DNA from: Mycobacterium sp. NAZ190054
Lineage (GTDB): Bacteria > Actinomycetota > Actinomycetes > Mycobacteriales > Mycobacteriaceae
Length of the DNA: 50,919 bases
NCBI RefSeq assembly: GCF_001545925.1
Contig: NZ_LMVQ01000571.1
Coordinates: forward strand, 1 to 50,919
Direction of reading: 5' to 3'
Positions 29,486 to 38,165 of this stretch are shown here, in pieces. The stretch's first letter is position 1. Each line of letters starts with the position of its first letter. Below the pieces are notes generated by a model. That model did not search any database. It was not told the DNA's origin and saw only the letters and a list, made by a program, of their open reading frames with translations. A program made the position numbers and the translations under genes.

Positions 29486-31114
29486 ATGACTACCGAAATC
29501 ACCGTTCGCGGTTCGTTCTCCGCTTTCCATCCACCTGAGCGGGGTACAGTGTATGTCGTCATCGGCTACGAGGGCCCCGACATGGAGCCGGTGTATCGAC
29601 GAGTGGCGAGGGAATTCGAGCAAGCGAAGGCGTCTGCGACCGCCCTGAAACAGGGTGGGGCAGTTACTTGGTGGGCGGCTGAGCAATTACGCACCTGGTC
29701 TGACCGGCCGTGGAATCAAGACGGAAAGCAACTCCCGTTGGTGCATCATGCCACCGTCGCTATGGAGGTGAAGTTCCGTGACTTCGGTGCGCTCTCTAGG
29801 TGGGTGGGTGAGCAGACAGCCAACTTTGAGGGTTTCCGTCTCCAGCGCGTGAGGTGGGCCCTCACTGACAAACGCCGAGAGCAGTTGATAGTCGAGGCCC
29901 GCACGCGTGCCGTCCAGGACGCGACATCGCGCGCACAGCAATATGCTGACGCACTCGGTCTGGGGAAAGTCCGTCCCATCTCCATCGCCGATGCGGGAAT
30001 GCTCGGCGCGAACTTCCAGGCCATGGGAGATGACGTCGTCGGCTCCGTTCGCGCCCGAGGTTCAGACGAGACGTTCGACGCCGAACTGGTGCCCAACGAC
30101 ATCAAGTTGTCGGCCCGCGTGGACGCGCGGTTCATCGCGGACAGCCAGGTCGAGCACGAAGAGTTGTCCAACAATACGGTCGAGGAATCGATCAGTCCGT
30201 CCATGCTGGCCCTCGCACCTCCTCTGCCCGAGGGGCGCTGGGAGATCCACGGACCGGGCGACAGCGCGTTAGTCGAGGCGTGGGCCGATGACTACATCCG
30301 TTTCGAGCGTCGACCGCCATGGCAAGAGCAGTTACGGGATGACATCCGCGCTCGCTGCCGACAGCTAGAACCGTCGGCGGAGCAGCTCCTGCACGCTACG
30401 TTCTTCGGCGCCAAGCATTCCAATGCTGACATCGAGAATGTTCTGCTCTACTACATCGACTCCTTTAGAGTCGCCGGTCGCAACGGGATCCGCTTCGAAC
30501 ACGGTGTCGGGGTACCGCCGGCTCCCAATGGTGCCGATTATCCGTTCTGCTACCGCTACGCCCTCGCGCCACGAGTGGGCGGCTTCGCTCATTGGCGGCA
30601 GGGGCGAACCCTCGCGTCGTTCGACTGGACGGACCTGGGTACGTTCGTCGGCGAGAAGAAACTCGCACAGGTTTGGCTGGCGCTAGCCCGCGGGCAGGTC
30701 GAGATTATTGAGCCAGCCGACCTGCCCAAGACCCCGTTTGCCGTCAAAGTGCAGGTCCGGCCGCCGCACGGACATCAGCCGGTCCTGGGCAACTTGGTGA
30801 AGGGAGTCATCGATGGCGTGACGTGCGCGTTCCAAGCCCACACCGACACAGGCGTCCTACCTGATGTCGTGGCGCGACTCGCCAGAGACCTTCCGGCGGA
30901 TGCCGCAGAGATCGAGGCACATCTACTCGATCAACGCCGGGCCGTGCTCGGCGTCGTGCCGCGGCTCGTCGCCCCCTACCAGGCAGGCGTCAAATGGGAT
31001 CCCGCGGACCATCTGTGCGTTGCCGGTGAGGTGCTCACCGCTGAACCCGTAGGTCTAGGGTGGGCGATCAAGGGCGAGCTAGTCGAGCTCTCTCACCCAA
31101 CAGTCGCCGATTGA
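29486..31114 (+). CDS. SIMPL (DUF541) domain fused to an uncharacterised C-terminal domain
   Basis: The N-terminal 190 residues read as a SIMPL/DUF541 domain: MTTEITVRGSFSAFHPPERG, a central helix, VKFRDFGALSRWVGE, VRWALTDKRREQLIVEART and the marker AVQDATSRAQQYADALGLG followed by KVRPISIAD. SIMPL proteins are normally exported, yet no signal peptide or membrane segment is present, so this copy should be cytoplasmic. Residues about 225-542 form a second, unrecognised domain (LLHATFFGAKHSNADIENVL, then FCYRYALAPRVGG, WRQGRTLASFDWTDLG). The gene lies inside the island between the McrBC operon and the PLD-helicase gene, on the same strand. A defence role is inferred from location only. An in-frame ATG 30 nt upstream is possible but lies before the -10 box. 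Confidence 0.8.
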   Translation: MTTEITVRGSFSAFHPPERGTVYVVIGYEGPDMEPVYRRVAREFEQAKASATALKQGGAVTWWAAEQLRTWSDRPWNQDGKQLPLVHHATVAMEVKFRDFGALSRWVGEQTANFEGFRLQRVRWALTDKRREQLIVEARTRAVQDATSRAQQYADALGLGKVRPISIADAGMLGANFQAMGDDVVGSVRARGSDETFDAELVPNDIKLSARVDARFIADSQVEHEELSNNTVEESISPSMLALAPPLPEGRWEIHGPGDSALVEAWADDYIRFERRPPWQEQLRDDIRARCRQLEPSAEQLLHATFFGAKHSNADIENVLLYYIDSFRVAGRNGIRFEHGVGVPPAPNGADYPFCYRYALAPRVGGFAHWRQGRTLASFDWTDLGTFVGEKKLAQVWLALARGQVEIIEPADLPKTPFAVKVQVRPPHGHQPVLGNLVKGVIDGVTCAFQAHTDTGVLPDVVARLARDLPADAAEIEAHLLDQRRAVLGVVPRLVAPYQAGVKWDPADHLCVAGEVLTAEPVGLGWAIKGELVELSHPTVAD

Positions 31115-31547
31115 GCGGTACGCGAATTCTGACCACGGCGCGGCATACGTTCAACAAGGGATGGGTCGAGATATGAGCAATATCGAACCGAGGTCGAGAG
31201 ATTCGGCCGATCTGTCACCCTATCCACGACACCATCCACCGTGAGCTGGCTGTCCTGTGCGACGCTGGATTGCGCACCAAATCGGTTGGCGATCAGGAAA
31301 TTCGGCAGCACCGCTTGACGCTCCGCTTTGTGTCATTCATCGGTGCAGCCAAACTTTCACCGCAACAGCCGAACTCGAATACTCGACTATCGACTAATCG
31401 CTCAGCGGAACCAACGAACCGATAACTTAAACGTAGGATTGTCAACAGTTTTCTCATCGCCGTGTGCCGACGATTGATCCAGTCAGGCCCGCAGATCAGT
31501 AGCGATGCGCTGCCATCAGGGGGTGGCCGGAGGCTTCCGGTGCTAAC
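31115..31547. other. Long intergenic gap before the PLD-helicase gene
   Basis: More than 400 bases with lower GC than the surrounding genes and no convincing reading frame on either strand. Its right end leads into a palindrome and a -10 box. It may hold a longer control region or the remains of a lost gene; I see no family signature. Confidence 0.45.
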
Positions 31548-31563
31548 CGTCCCGCGCGGGACG
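31548..31563 (+). promoter_or_regulatory. 16-bp perfect palindrome upstream of the PLD-helicase promoter
   Basis: CGTCCCGCGCGGGACG is its own reverse complement. It ends 23 nt before the -10 box, so it sits just upstream of or overlapping the expected -35 region. A dimeric regulator's operator is the simplest reading; no regulator gene is adjacent. Confidence 0.45.
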
Positions 31564-31586
31564 TCAAGACTGTCGGCTGCGTCGGT

Positions 31587-31592
31587 TAACCT
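31587..31592 (+). promoter_or_regulatory. Leaderless-type -10 box of the PLD-helicase gene
   Basis: TAACCT matches TANNNT and ends 7 nt before the ATG at 31600, with no Shine-Dalgarno sequence. Confidence 0.5.
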
Positions 31593-31599
31593 CCACGAC

Positions 31600-34500
31600 A
31601 TGGAGTTGGGGGCTTACGAATCACTAGCGACTGAGCGGCTCGCCGATCAGCTCAAGCAACGCGACGATGTGCGCGCCGAGTACGGCACCGTTGATGACGC
31701 AGAGCAGGCCCTCGCGATCGCAAGGCACCTTTCGCCGTTAATCGAACGGTCGCTACGCGCGGCGGGCGGCGCCGGCCAGCGCGTTGACCTTGCGCGACGG
31801 ATTCTCGACGTCCTACCCGATACGTTCTCTACCGGGGAGGCTTTGGAAGTACTTGAGCCGGGCAAGATTCATCGACTCGATGAGGTCGCGAGCGCCACAG
31901 CGCTGGGCCGTAGCCGCTTGCCTCGGCCGGCTACTCCATTCTCCGACGCCGCCCTGATGACCAACTCTCGCAATGAGCCGACACTGGCGGCCGAGTTGCG
32001 AGCCGAGTTCGCGAGCGCCGACCATGTTGACCTGCTCTGTGCGTTCGTGAAGTGGCACGGCCTGCGGCTGTTGGAAGATCAGCTTGCCGAGCTGCGCCTG
32101 CGCGGCGTCCCGCTCCGCGTCATCACGACCACCTATCTGGGCGCCACCGACGCCCGCGCGCTCGATCGCCTTGTGAACGAGTTCGGCGCCGAAGTCCGCG
32201 TAAACTACGAAACCGACCGCACCCGCCTGCACGCCAAAGCGTGGTTGCTCCGGCGCAACACCGGTTTTCATACCGCCTACGTCGGTTCCAGCAATTTGTC
32301 CCATGCCGCCCTCGTCGACGGCCTCGAGTGGAACGTGCGCCTGTCGGCGATGTCAACGCCGCACCTACTGGAGAAGTTTCGCGCGACCTTCGACTCCTAC
32401 TGGGAGAACCGGGAATTCGAACCCTATCGCCCGGCTCAGGACGCCGACCGCCTACGGGCTGCCCTCGACACGGCATCGGGACGGCGCGCCCGTGACCCGC
32501 TCGCCATTACGCTGTCCGGCCTGGAGGTTCGCCCGAAGGCGTATCAGGCCGAGATGCTCGAACAGCTCGATGCTGAGAGGACCATCCACGATCGGCACCG
32601 AAACCTCATGGTCGCCGCGACCGGGACCGGTAAGACGGTCATCGCTGCTCTCGATTATCGCCAGCTCGCGCGTGACGTACACGGCCGGGATCTCTCTCTG
32701 CTCTTCGTCGCTCACCGCAAGGAGATCCTGCTCCAGTCACAGCGGATGTATCGCGAGGTCTTGACCGACGCCACATTCGGCGAGCTGCTGGTTGACGGGC
32801 AGGAACCGACAAAGTGGCGGCACGTGTTCGCAAGCATTCAGTCCCTCTCGCAGAGCAGGCTTTCTGCCATCGCGCCGGGTCATTTCGACGTTGTCGTGAT
32901 CGACGAGTTCCATCACGCTGAGGCGGCGTCATACCGGCGTCTACTCGATCATGTACAGCCCGTCGAGCTGTTGGGTCTGACCGCCACTCCCGAGCGCGCC
33001 GATGGCATAGACGTCCGCGAGTTTTTCGGTGGCCGCGTCGCCGCTGAACTCCGATTGTGGGAAGCGCTGGAGCAGAACCTGTTGTGCCCGTTCCACTATT
33101 TCGGCATCCACGACGGTACCGACCTTGAATCCGTCCAGTGGCGGCGTGGAGGCTACGACCTCAATGCACTGAGCAGCATCTACACCGGCAACGACGCTCG
33201 CACCCGAATTGTGCTCAAGGAACTCAACGTTAAGGTGGCCGATGTCGCCGTTATGCGGGCCTTGGGCTTCTGTGTCAGCGTCGAGCACGCCCGGTACATG
33301 GCTCACCGGTTTAACGAGGCAGGCATCCCCGCCGTCGCGGTGTCGGCCGACACCCCGGCAACCGATCGCCGCAACGCGCTACACGCCCTGCGTAACCGGG
33401 ACATCAACATCATTTTCGCCGTCGACTTATTCAATGAGGGGCTCGACATTCCGGACGTGGACACGGTGCTGTTCCTGCGCCCCACAGAGAGCGCAACCGT
33501 GTTTCTCCAGCAGTTGGGCCGTGGCCTCCGGCTGACTCAGGGGAAAACCGTCCTAACGGCGTTGGACTTCGTCGGACATCAGCGGCGCGAGTTCCGGTTC
33601 GATCAACGATTCCGGGCGATGAGCGGCGTGGCGGGGAAGGCGTTGCAACACCAGGTTGAAGAGGGATGCCCGTTCCTGCCGTCTGGCAGCCAGATTGTCC
33701 TCGACCCAGTAGCTCGCGACCTGGTCTTGGAAAACATCAAACAGCAGGTGGCGCCGCGCTGGGCAACGCTGGTGTCCGAGGTGCGTGCGCATCCGAACAA
33801 ATCACTAGCGTCGTACCTCGATGAATCGGGCCGCGGCCTCGAGGACGTGCTGAAAAAGAATCGGTCATGGACGACCCTGTGTCGCGATGCGGGCAAGCTC
33901 AACGCAGAACCAGGTGGCCGCGAGGCGGATCTCGTTAAGCGGGTTCGCGTGCTCGCGCATGTGGACGACGTTCGGCGCTCAACGGCATACCGGGCACTCC
34001 TGAACGGCGCCCTGTCCGTAGACAGCCCAACTGAACAGCGACTGGCCAGGATGCTCTTCTACTCGCTGTTCCCTAACGCTGGCGGGTTCGACAGCGTCGC
34101 AGACGGACTCAAGGCTGTTGAAAGCGAGGCCGTCGCAGAAGAGATGCGCCAGGTCATCGACACCGCATTCGACAGTGCCAGGCGTACCACGTACGAGCTG
34201 GGCGGCCTGCTTCCTGACCTCGCCGACGTGCCGCTCGAAGTGCATGCGAGCTATTCCCGCGAGGAAATCCTGTCCGCTCTGGACTATGCGTCCATGGAAC
34301 GCACACCTAACACGATGAGGGAAGGTGTGGCCCGCTGCGACGCTGTCAACGCTGACGCCTTGCTCATTACCCTAAAGAAGTCGGAGCGTGACTACTCACC
34401 GACGACGATGTACCGCGACTTCGCACTTAACCACAATCTGTTCCACTGGGAATCACAATCGACCACGTCGTCATCATCACCTACCGGACAGCGATACATC

Positions 34501-34701
34501 CACCATCGCGAACGAGGTTCACACATCCTGCTTTTCGTCCGTGAAGTGAAGGAGAACGCCTTAGGGGCCGCGCCGTACGTGTTCCTCGGGCCCGCGGACT
34601 ACGTCTCGCACGAGGGCGAAAAGCCGATAGCGATCACGTGGCGGCTACACAAGCCGATGCCGACCGAGGTGTACCAGGCGTCGACGGTTGCGGTTGCATG
34701 A
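31600..34701 (+). CDS. PLD-nuclease/DEAD-box helicase fusion with DUF3427 C-terminus
   Basis: A 1,033-aa protein with three parts. Residues about 120-300 are a phospholipase D-type nuclease domain with one HKD-like motif: H211-A-K213 and GSSN (229-232). The SF2 helicase follows: Walker A ATGTGKT (340-346), DEFH (435-438), GLTATPERADG, and the late motifs VDLFNEGLDIPDVD and QQLGRGLRLTQGK. The C-terminal third matches DUF3427, including LFHWESQS and HILLFVREVKENA near the end. One HKD per chain implies that a dimer would form the active site. Such PLD-helicase-DUF3427 proteins are common in defence islands. I chose the ATG at 31600 because of the -10 box; an upstream in-frame start at 31462 would add 46 unlike residues. 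The stop overlaps a DUF6884 start (ATGA). Confidence 0.9.
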   Translation: MELGAYESLATERLADQLKQRDDVRAEYGTVDDAEQALAIARHLSPLIERSLRAAGGAGQRVDLARRILDVLPDTFSTGEALEVLEPGKIHRLDEVASATALGRSRLPRPATPFSDAALMTNSRNEPTLAAELRAEFASADHVDLLCAFVKWHGLRLLEDQLAELRLRGVPLRVITTTYLGATDARALDRLVNEFGAEVRVNYETDRTRLHAKAWLLRRNTGFHTAYVGSSNLSHAALVDGLEWNVRLSAMSTPHLLEKFRATFDSYWENREFEPYRPAQDADRLRAALDTASGRRARDPLAITLSGLEVRPKAYQAEMLEQLDAERTIHDRHRNLMVAATGTGKTVIAALDYRQLARDVHGRDLSLLFVAHRKEILLQSQRMYREVLTDATFGELLVDGQEPTKWRHVFASIQSLSQSRLSAIAPGHFDVVVIDEFHHAEAASYRRLLDHVQPVELLGLTATPERADGIDVREFFGGRVAAELRLWEALEQNLLCPFHYFGIHDGTDLESVQWRRGGYDLNALSSIYTGNDARTRIVLKELNVKVADVAVMRALGFCVSVEHARYMAHRFNEAGIPAVAVSADTPATDRRNALHALRNRDINIIFAVDLFNEGLDIPDVDTVLFLRPTESATVFLQQLGRGLRLTQGKTVLTALDFVGHQRREFRFDQRFRAMSGVAGKALQHQVEEGCPFLPSGSQIVLDPVARDLVLENIKQQVAPRWATLVSEVRAHPNKSLASYLDESGRGLEDVLKKNRSWTTLCRDAGKLNAEPGGREADLVKRVRVLAHVDDVRRSTAYRALLNGALSVDSPTEQRLARMLFYSLFPNAGGFDSVADGLKAVESEAVAEEMRQVIDTAFDSARRTTYELGGLLPDLADVPLEVHASYSREEILSALDYASMERTPNTMREGVARCDAVNADALLITLKKSERDYSPTTMYRDFALNHNLFHWESQSTTSSSSPTGQRYIHHRERGSHILLFVREVKENALGAAPYVFLGPADYVSHEGEKPIAITWRLHKPMPTEVYQASTVAVA

Positions 34702-34812
34702 GCCAAGATGCTGCAGCTGACATCGTTCTCGTAACCTGTGTCAAGTCGAAGGGTACTTGGCCGGCAGCCGCCAAGGATCTCTACACATCAGCGCTCCTCA
34801 AGATGAACTTCC
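34698..34812 (+). pseudogene. Truncated DUF6884-family gene at the island's right edge
   Basis: The ATG overlaps the preceding stop (ATGA). The first 38 residues fit the start of DUF6884 (IVLVTCVKSKG, then AAAKDLYTSALL), a small family often coupled to PLD helicases and other defence genes. After about 34,812 the frame runs on to 34,931 without family resemblance, while the minus strand there encodes a different gene. Roughly the last three quarters of the DUF6884 protein is missing. I read this as the 3' breakpoint of the acquired island. Confidence 0.65.
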
Positions 34813-35183
34813 CAAAGCTCGCCAACGGATCCTCGAGCATCAGCGCGCAGTCGGCGACGATATCAACGTGCTCGGATCGCACCGGCAGCGCTCGGCAACG
34901 TTCCGAGAGCTCCAAGAGCCGTTCCAGGTAATCCATCGTGCGATGCAATATGCTTGATCGCCTCCGGATCCGCCCACTGATCGCCCTTGCCCGTGAACGC
35001 CGCCATGAACGCCGGCACCGCCATGAACCCGTGCAGCTGCTTGGCCGTGGTGATCATCTCGTCGATCAGATTCACCACCGTCGACGCCAGATGCCCCGGC
35101 GACAGCGCGACGGTCGAACTCGGCGCGGTGAAACCCAGCTCGCTGTCACGTAACCGTGACTGCAGCGGAGCAGTGCGCTGCAC
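34781..35183 (-). pseudogene. Frameshifted chromosomal gene, family unknown
   Basis: From the GTG at 35183 the frame reads VQRTAPLQSRLRDSELGFTA, then LSPGHLASTVVNLIDEMITT, FMAVPAFMAAFTGKGDQW and ADPEAIKH. Near 34,945-34,955 the coding signal moves to another frame, which continues as ILHRTMDYLERLLELSERCR, SEHVDIVADCALMLEDPLAS and FGKFILRSADV, with a stop at 34781. The joined product is about 130 residues and mostly helical. A net loss of two bases (or gain of one) near CATATTGCAT explains the switch. I do not recognise the family. It follows the gene above it by 27 nt, an apparent two-gene operon, and its 3' end meets the island's truncated DUF6884 gene. It could be real decay or a sequencing error. 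Confidence 0.6.
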
Positions 35184-35210
35184 CAGGATCGATACGAACA
35201 GTGTCTGCTC

Positions 35211-35713
35211 CTACGCTTTCGGCTTATCCCGCGCCAGCGCGTCCAGCTCGGCCGGTGTGGTCGCCAGCTGTGCCACCGGTGAATCATCCTGTGCGGCTGC
35301 GATTTCGGCGTCGATCGGTTCGTCGGTGACCTTGCGCATCGCCGCGGCACCCTCCTCGCCGTAGATGGCCCGCTTGTCGCCGATCAGCGACCACCGCTTC
35401 TGCCGCTCGGCGCGACGGGTCATCTCGAACTCCCGCTCGGCCGCCTCGTCGGCTTCCAACCGGCGTTGCTCCTCCACCTTCTGCGCGATCCAATAGATTC
35501 CGGCGAACACCCCACGAGCACCGCACCGCCGACGAACCACCAGATGTATTTGATGACGAACCCGACCGCGAGGACAAGCACCAGGATGGCGCAGAACACC
35601 GAGCCGTCACGCGGCTCTGAATAGCGCCCGCTCGGTGCCAACTCCGTCTCCTCCCCAGGCCGGATCATGGAGCCATCACGATAGAAGCGACGTCTGACAT
35701 GTCCGGGGGCCAT
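35211..35713 (-). pseudogene. Mycobacterial membrane protein of unknown function with a one-base frameshift
   Basis: The N-terminal part starts at the ATG ending at 35713 (MAPGHVRRRFYRDGS) and includes a hydrophobic helix pair (FCAILVLVLAVGFVIKYIWW, FVGGAVLVG). It then shifts to the frame VFAGIYWIAQKVEEQRRLEA, followed by a charged coiled-coil tail (EREFEMTRRAERQKRWSL) ending in ARDKPKA. On the plus strand a run of four C (35510-35513) would need five to keep the frame. The full product would be about 167 aa with two membrane segments and a cytoplasmic tail. The 5' end is close to the VanW gene, which is divergent. Function unknown. Confidence 0.7.
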
Positions 35714-35877
35714 GAGTCGTCAGCAAACGATGGCGCACCGCCGAGGATGCCCCGGTAGCGCCCGTGACCGCGGTGTGGGACGGCACGGGCGGTGTCGAAT
35801 CGCTAGGCTGGCAGCAGTGTGCTGCGTGCCGACATTGGCGAGAGTAGCGCGAGCGAGGAGTTGAGGATCGACAAGCT

Positions 35878-37608
35878 ATGCGGGCCGACAGAGCGCAACC
35901 ACAGGTCATCGCCGCGACCGCACCAGCGAAACCCCCGAGATCCCGCCGTCGACAGCTACTGCTGGCCCTCATCGCCGCTCCGTTTGCGCTGCTGGTCGCC
36001 GCCTACCTCGGTGATCTGCTGTACAGCAAAGACCGCGTGCCGCGAGGGACGACCGCTGCGGGAGTCGACATCGGCGGTCTGACCCGGACCGACGCCGAGG
36101 CCCGCCTGCGCGCCGAGGTCACCCCGCGCGCAACCCGCCCGATCCCGGTCACCGCCGCCCCGGTGCGCAGCGACATCGACCCGGCGTCGGCCGGTCTGAC
36201 CGTCGACTGGCGCGCTACCGTGGCCTTGGCCGGCGCCCAGCCGCTGAACCCGATCACCCGCCTGTCGTCGCTGTTCACCACGCGCGAGATCGGCGTCGTC
36301 TCCACCGCCGACGACACCGCCCTCACCGCAGCCGTCGAGGAACTGGGCGCCCGCGTCGTCCAGGATCCGGTCGAGGGCACCGTGCGCTTCGAGGGTCACG
36401 AACCCGTCGCGGTCTATCCGCAAGCCGGCCGCCGTCTCGACGTCGACGGCGCCACCGAACTGCTCAAGCGCGACTGGGCGAGCGGCAACACCGTCGATCT
36501 GCCCATCGTCGAATTGCCGCCCCACACAACGCCGTCCGACGTCGAGGCAGCCGTCACCGACATCGCCGTCCCGGCGGTGTCCGGGTCGCTGGTCATCACC
36601 GGCGATCACGGCGCGCGTGCCGTCGTTCCCGAGGACGTCATCGCGGCGGCGTTGACCTTCAGCGCCGACGCCGGTGAGATCGTGGCCACCGTCGACGAGG
36701 CCGTCATCGCCGACGCGGCCCGGCCCCAACTGGCCGTTACGGAGATCCCGCGACGCGACGCGACCATCGACTTCGCCGTGTCTCCTGCGGCGAAAGTGCC
36801 GTCGCAGGACGGCCGTCGCATCGACTACGACGCGACCCTCGCCGACCTGATGGACCTGCTGACCGGCACCGGTGACCGCGAGATCGCGGCCGTCTACGTG
36901 GACGAGCCGGCGACGTTCACCACCGCGGACATCGAGGCGCTCGGCCCCGTCGAGGTGATCGGCGAGTTCCAGACCTCCGGCTTCGCCGGTGACTCCGGCG
37001 TGAACATCAAACGCGCGGCGGGTGTCATCGACGGCGTCGTCGTCGCGCCGGGAGAGACATTCAGCCTCAACGGCGCCACCAACCCGCGCAACGCCGCCAA
37101 CGGTTACGTGGAGGCCGGCATCATCCTGCATGGCCGACCGGACCGCGGCGTCGGCGGCGGCGTCTCCCAGGTGGCCACCACGCTGTTCAACGCCGCGTAC
37201 TTCGCGGGCATGGAACTCGTCGAGCACCAGGAGCACAGCTACTACATCAGCCGCTATCCGGCGGGTCGAGAGGCCACCGTCTCCGGCGACGACATCGACG
37301 TCAAGTTCCGCAACGACGGACCGACCCCGGTGCAGATCCAGACCACGTGGACGTCGTCGGCGATCACCGTCCAGTTGGTGGGGATCAAACGCTACGAGGT
37401 GACGTCGGCGCAGAGTCCGCGCTCAGCACCGACGAGCCCGCAGACGATCACCATCCCGGAGGGCGAGTCCTGCAGCGCCAGCAGCGGCGCACCGGGATTC
37501 ACCATCACCGACACCCGCACCCTGCGCGACATCGCCACGGGCGAGACCCGCACCGAATCCCACACCGTGCGTTACGACCCCATTCCCAAGGTGGTGTGCG
37601 GGGGCTGA
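35878..37608 (+). CDS. VanW-domain cell-envelope protein
   Basis: The 576-aa protein has an N-terminal membrane anchor (LLLALIAAPFALLVAAYLGD, residues 27-46) and an extracytoplasmic body. Residues about 60-330 hold two peptidoglycan-binding-4-like repeats (VPRGTTAAGVDIGGLTRTDA is the first). The VanW domain covers about 370-500 with FQTSGFAGDSGVNIKRAAGV, GETFSLNGATNPRNAANGY, GVGGGVSQVATTLFNAAYFA, then EHSYYISRYPAGREATV. A C-terminal beta-rich tail (about 515-576) has two Cys that could pair. VanW proteins occur near peptidoglycan genes; their chemistry is not established. The start at 35878 leaves a 22-residue cytoplasmic tail. The gene is divergent from the frameshifted membrane-protein gene. 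Confidence 0.92.
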   Translation: MRADRAQPQVIAATAPAKPPRSRRRQLLLALIAAPFALLVAAYLGDLLYSKDRVPRGTTAAGVDIGGLTRTDAEARLRAEVTPRATRPIPVTAAPVRSDIDPASAGLTVDWRATVALAGAQPLNPITRLSSLFTTREIGVVSTADDTALTAAVEELGARVVQDPVEGTVRFEGHEPVAVYPQAGRRLDVDGATELLKRDWASGNTVDLPIVELPPHTTPSDVEAAVTDIAVPAVSGSLVITGDHGARAVVPEDVIAAALTFSADAGEIVATVDEAVIADAARPQLAVTEIPRRDATIDFAVSPAAKVPSQDGRRIDYDATLADLMDLLTGTGDREIAAVYVDEPATFTTADIEALGPVEVIGEFQTSGFAGDSGVNIKRAAGVIDGVVVAPGETFSLNGATNPRNAANGYVEAGIILHGRPDRGVGGGVSQVATTLFNAAYFAGMELVEHQEHSYYISRYPAGREATVSGDDIDVKFRNDGPTPVQIQTTWTSSAITVQLVGIKRYEVTSAQSPRSAPTSPQTITIPEGESCSASSGAPGFTITDTRTLRDIATGETRTESHTVRYDPIPKVVCGG

Positions 37609-37627
37609 CGATCCGCGGGACGTCGAT

Positions 37628-38107
37628 GTGCATCGCGCCGTGCGCCTCACGCACGTGCTCGGAGACTTCGACCAGATTCTGATCGGCGCCCGGTTCCGCG
37701 ACGGGCAGGAAGCGACGTGCGCGGTATTGATCGATCACCTCGACGACTCCGAGATCGCCGATGCTGCCTTGTCTGCCGTGACGATCGACGACGCCCTGGA
37801 CGAACTGTCCGATCTTGACGTGACGGTTGCCGGCATGAGCCTTGCCGATGCGCGGGCCTGGATCGAGTACGGGTTGAGGCGAAAGTTCGTCTATCAGGAC
37901 ACGGCGACATGGCCCGATTGCCGGCCGTTGGTGCAGTGGTTGGTCGGTCGGCCGCCCGACGGCGGTGACGTCTATCAGTCACCCGATTGGGATCACGAGG
38001 CGACCGAGACACTGCTCGAGGAGTTCTTTGCGTCCGAGGCCGTCCGCTATGACCGGATCCCGAAGTGGTGTGGCTGTGACGCACTGCCGGACAAGGGTTC
38101 TCTTGCG
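37628..38107 (+). pseudogene. Truncated actinobacterial gene of unknown function
   Basis: From the GTG at 37628 about 160 residues look genuinely coded (FRDGQEATCAVLIDHLDDSE, LADARAWIEYGLRRKFVYQD, WPDCRPLVQWLVGRPPDGG, FFASEAVRYDRIPKWCGC). After about 38,107 the frame turns into arginine/proline-rich noise and runs antisense through the end of the dioxygenase gene to 38371, so the true 3' end appears to be lost. The abrupt N-terminus may also be incomplete. I know no function for this family. The start is 20 nt after the VanW stop. Confidence 0.5.
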
Positions 38108-38165
38108 CTCGCCTCTACACCTTGGCCGACAGCAGCATCACGCGGCGGGCACGTTTGCCTTCGCC

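Noticed and set aside
31293..31601. Minus-strand 102-aa frame in the gap before the PLD helicase
   Set aside because: No family resemblance, and it overlaps the palindrome and promoter of the helicase.
6418..34812. CRISPR array, tRNA gene or integrase marking the island
   Set aside because: None was recognised on reading: no regularly spaced repeats, no cloverleaf at either edge and no integrase gene.
35956..37236. 426-aa minus-strand frame opposite the VanW gene
   Set aside because: Glycine/aspartate/arginine-rich shadow; the VanW frame has clear domains.
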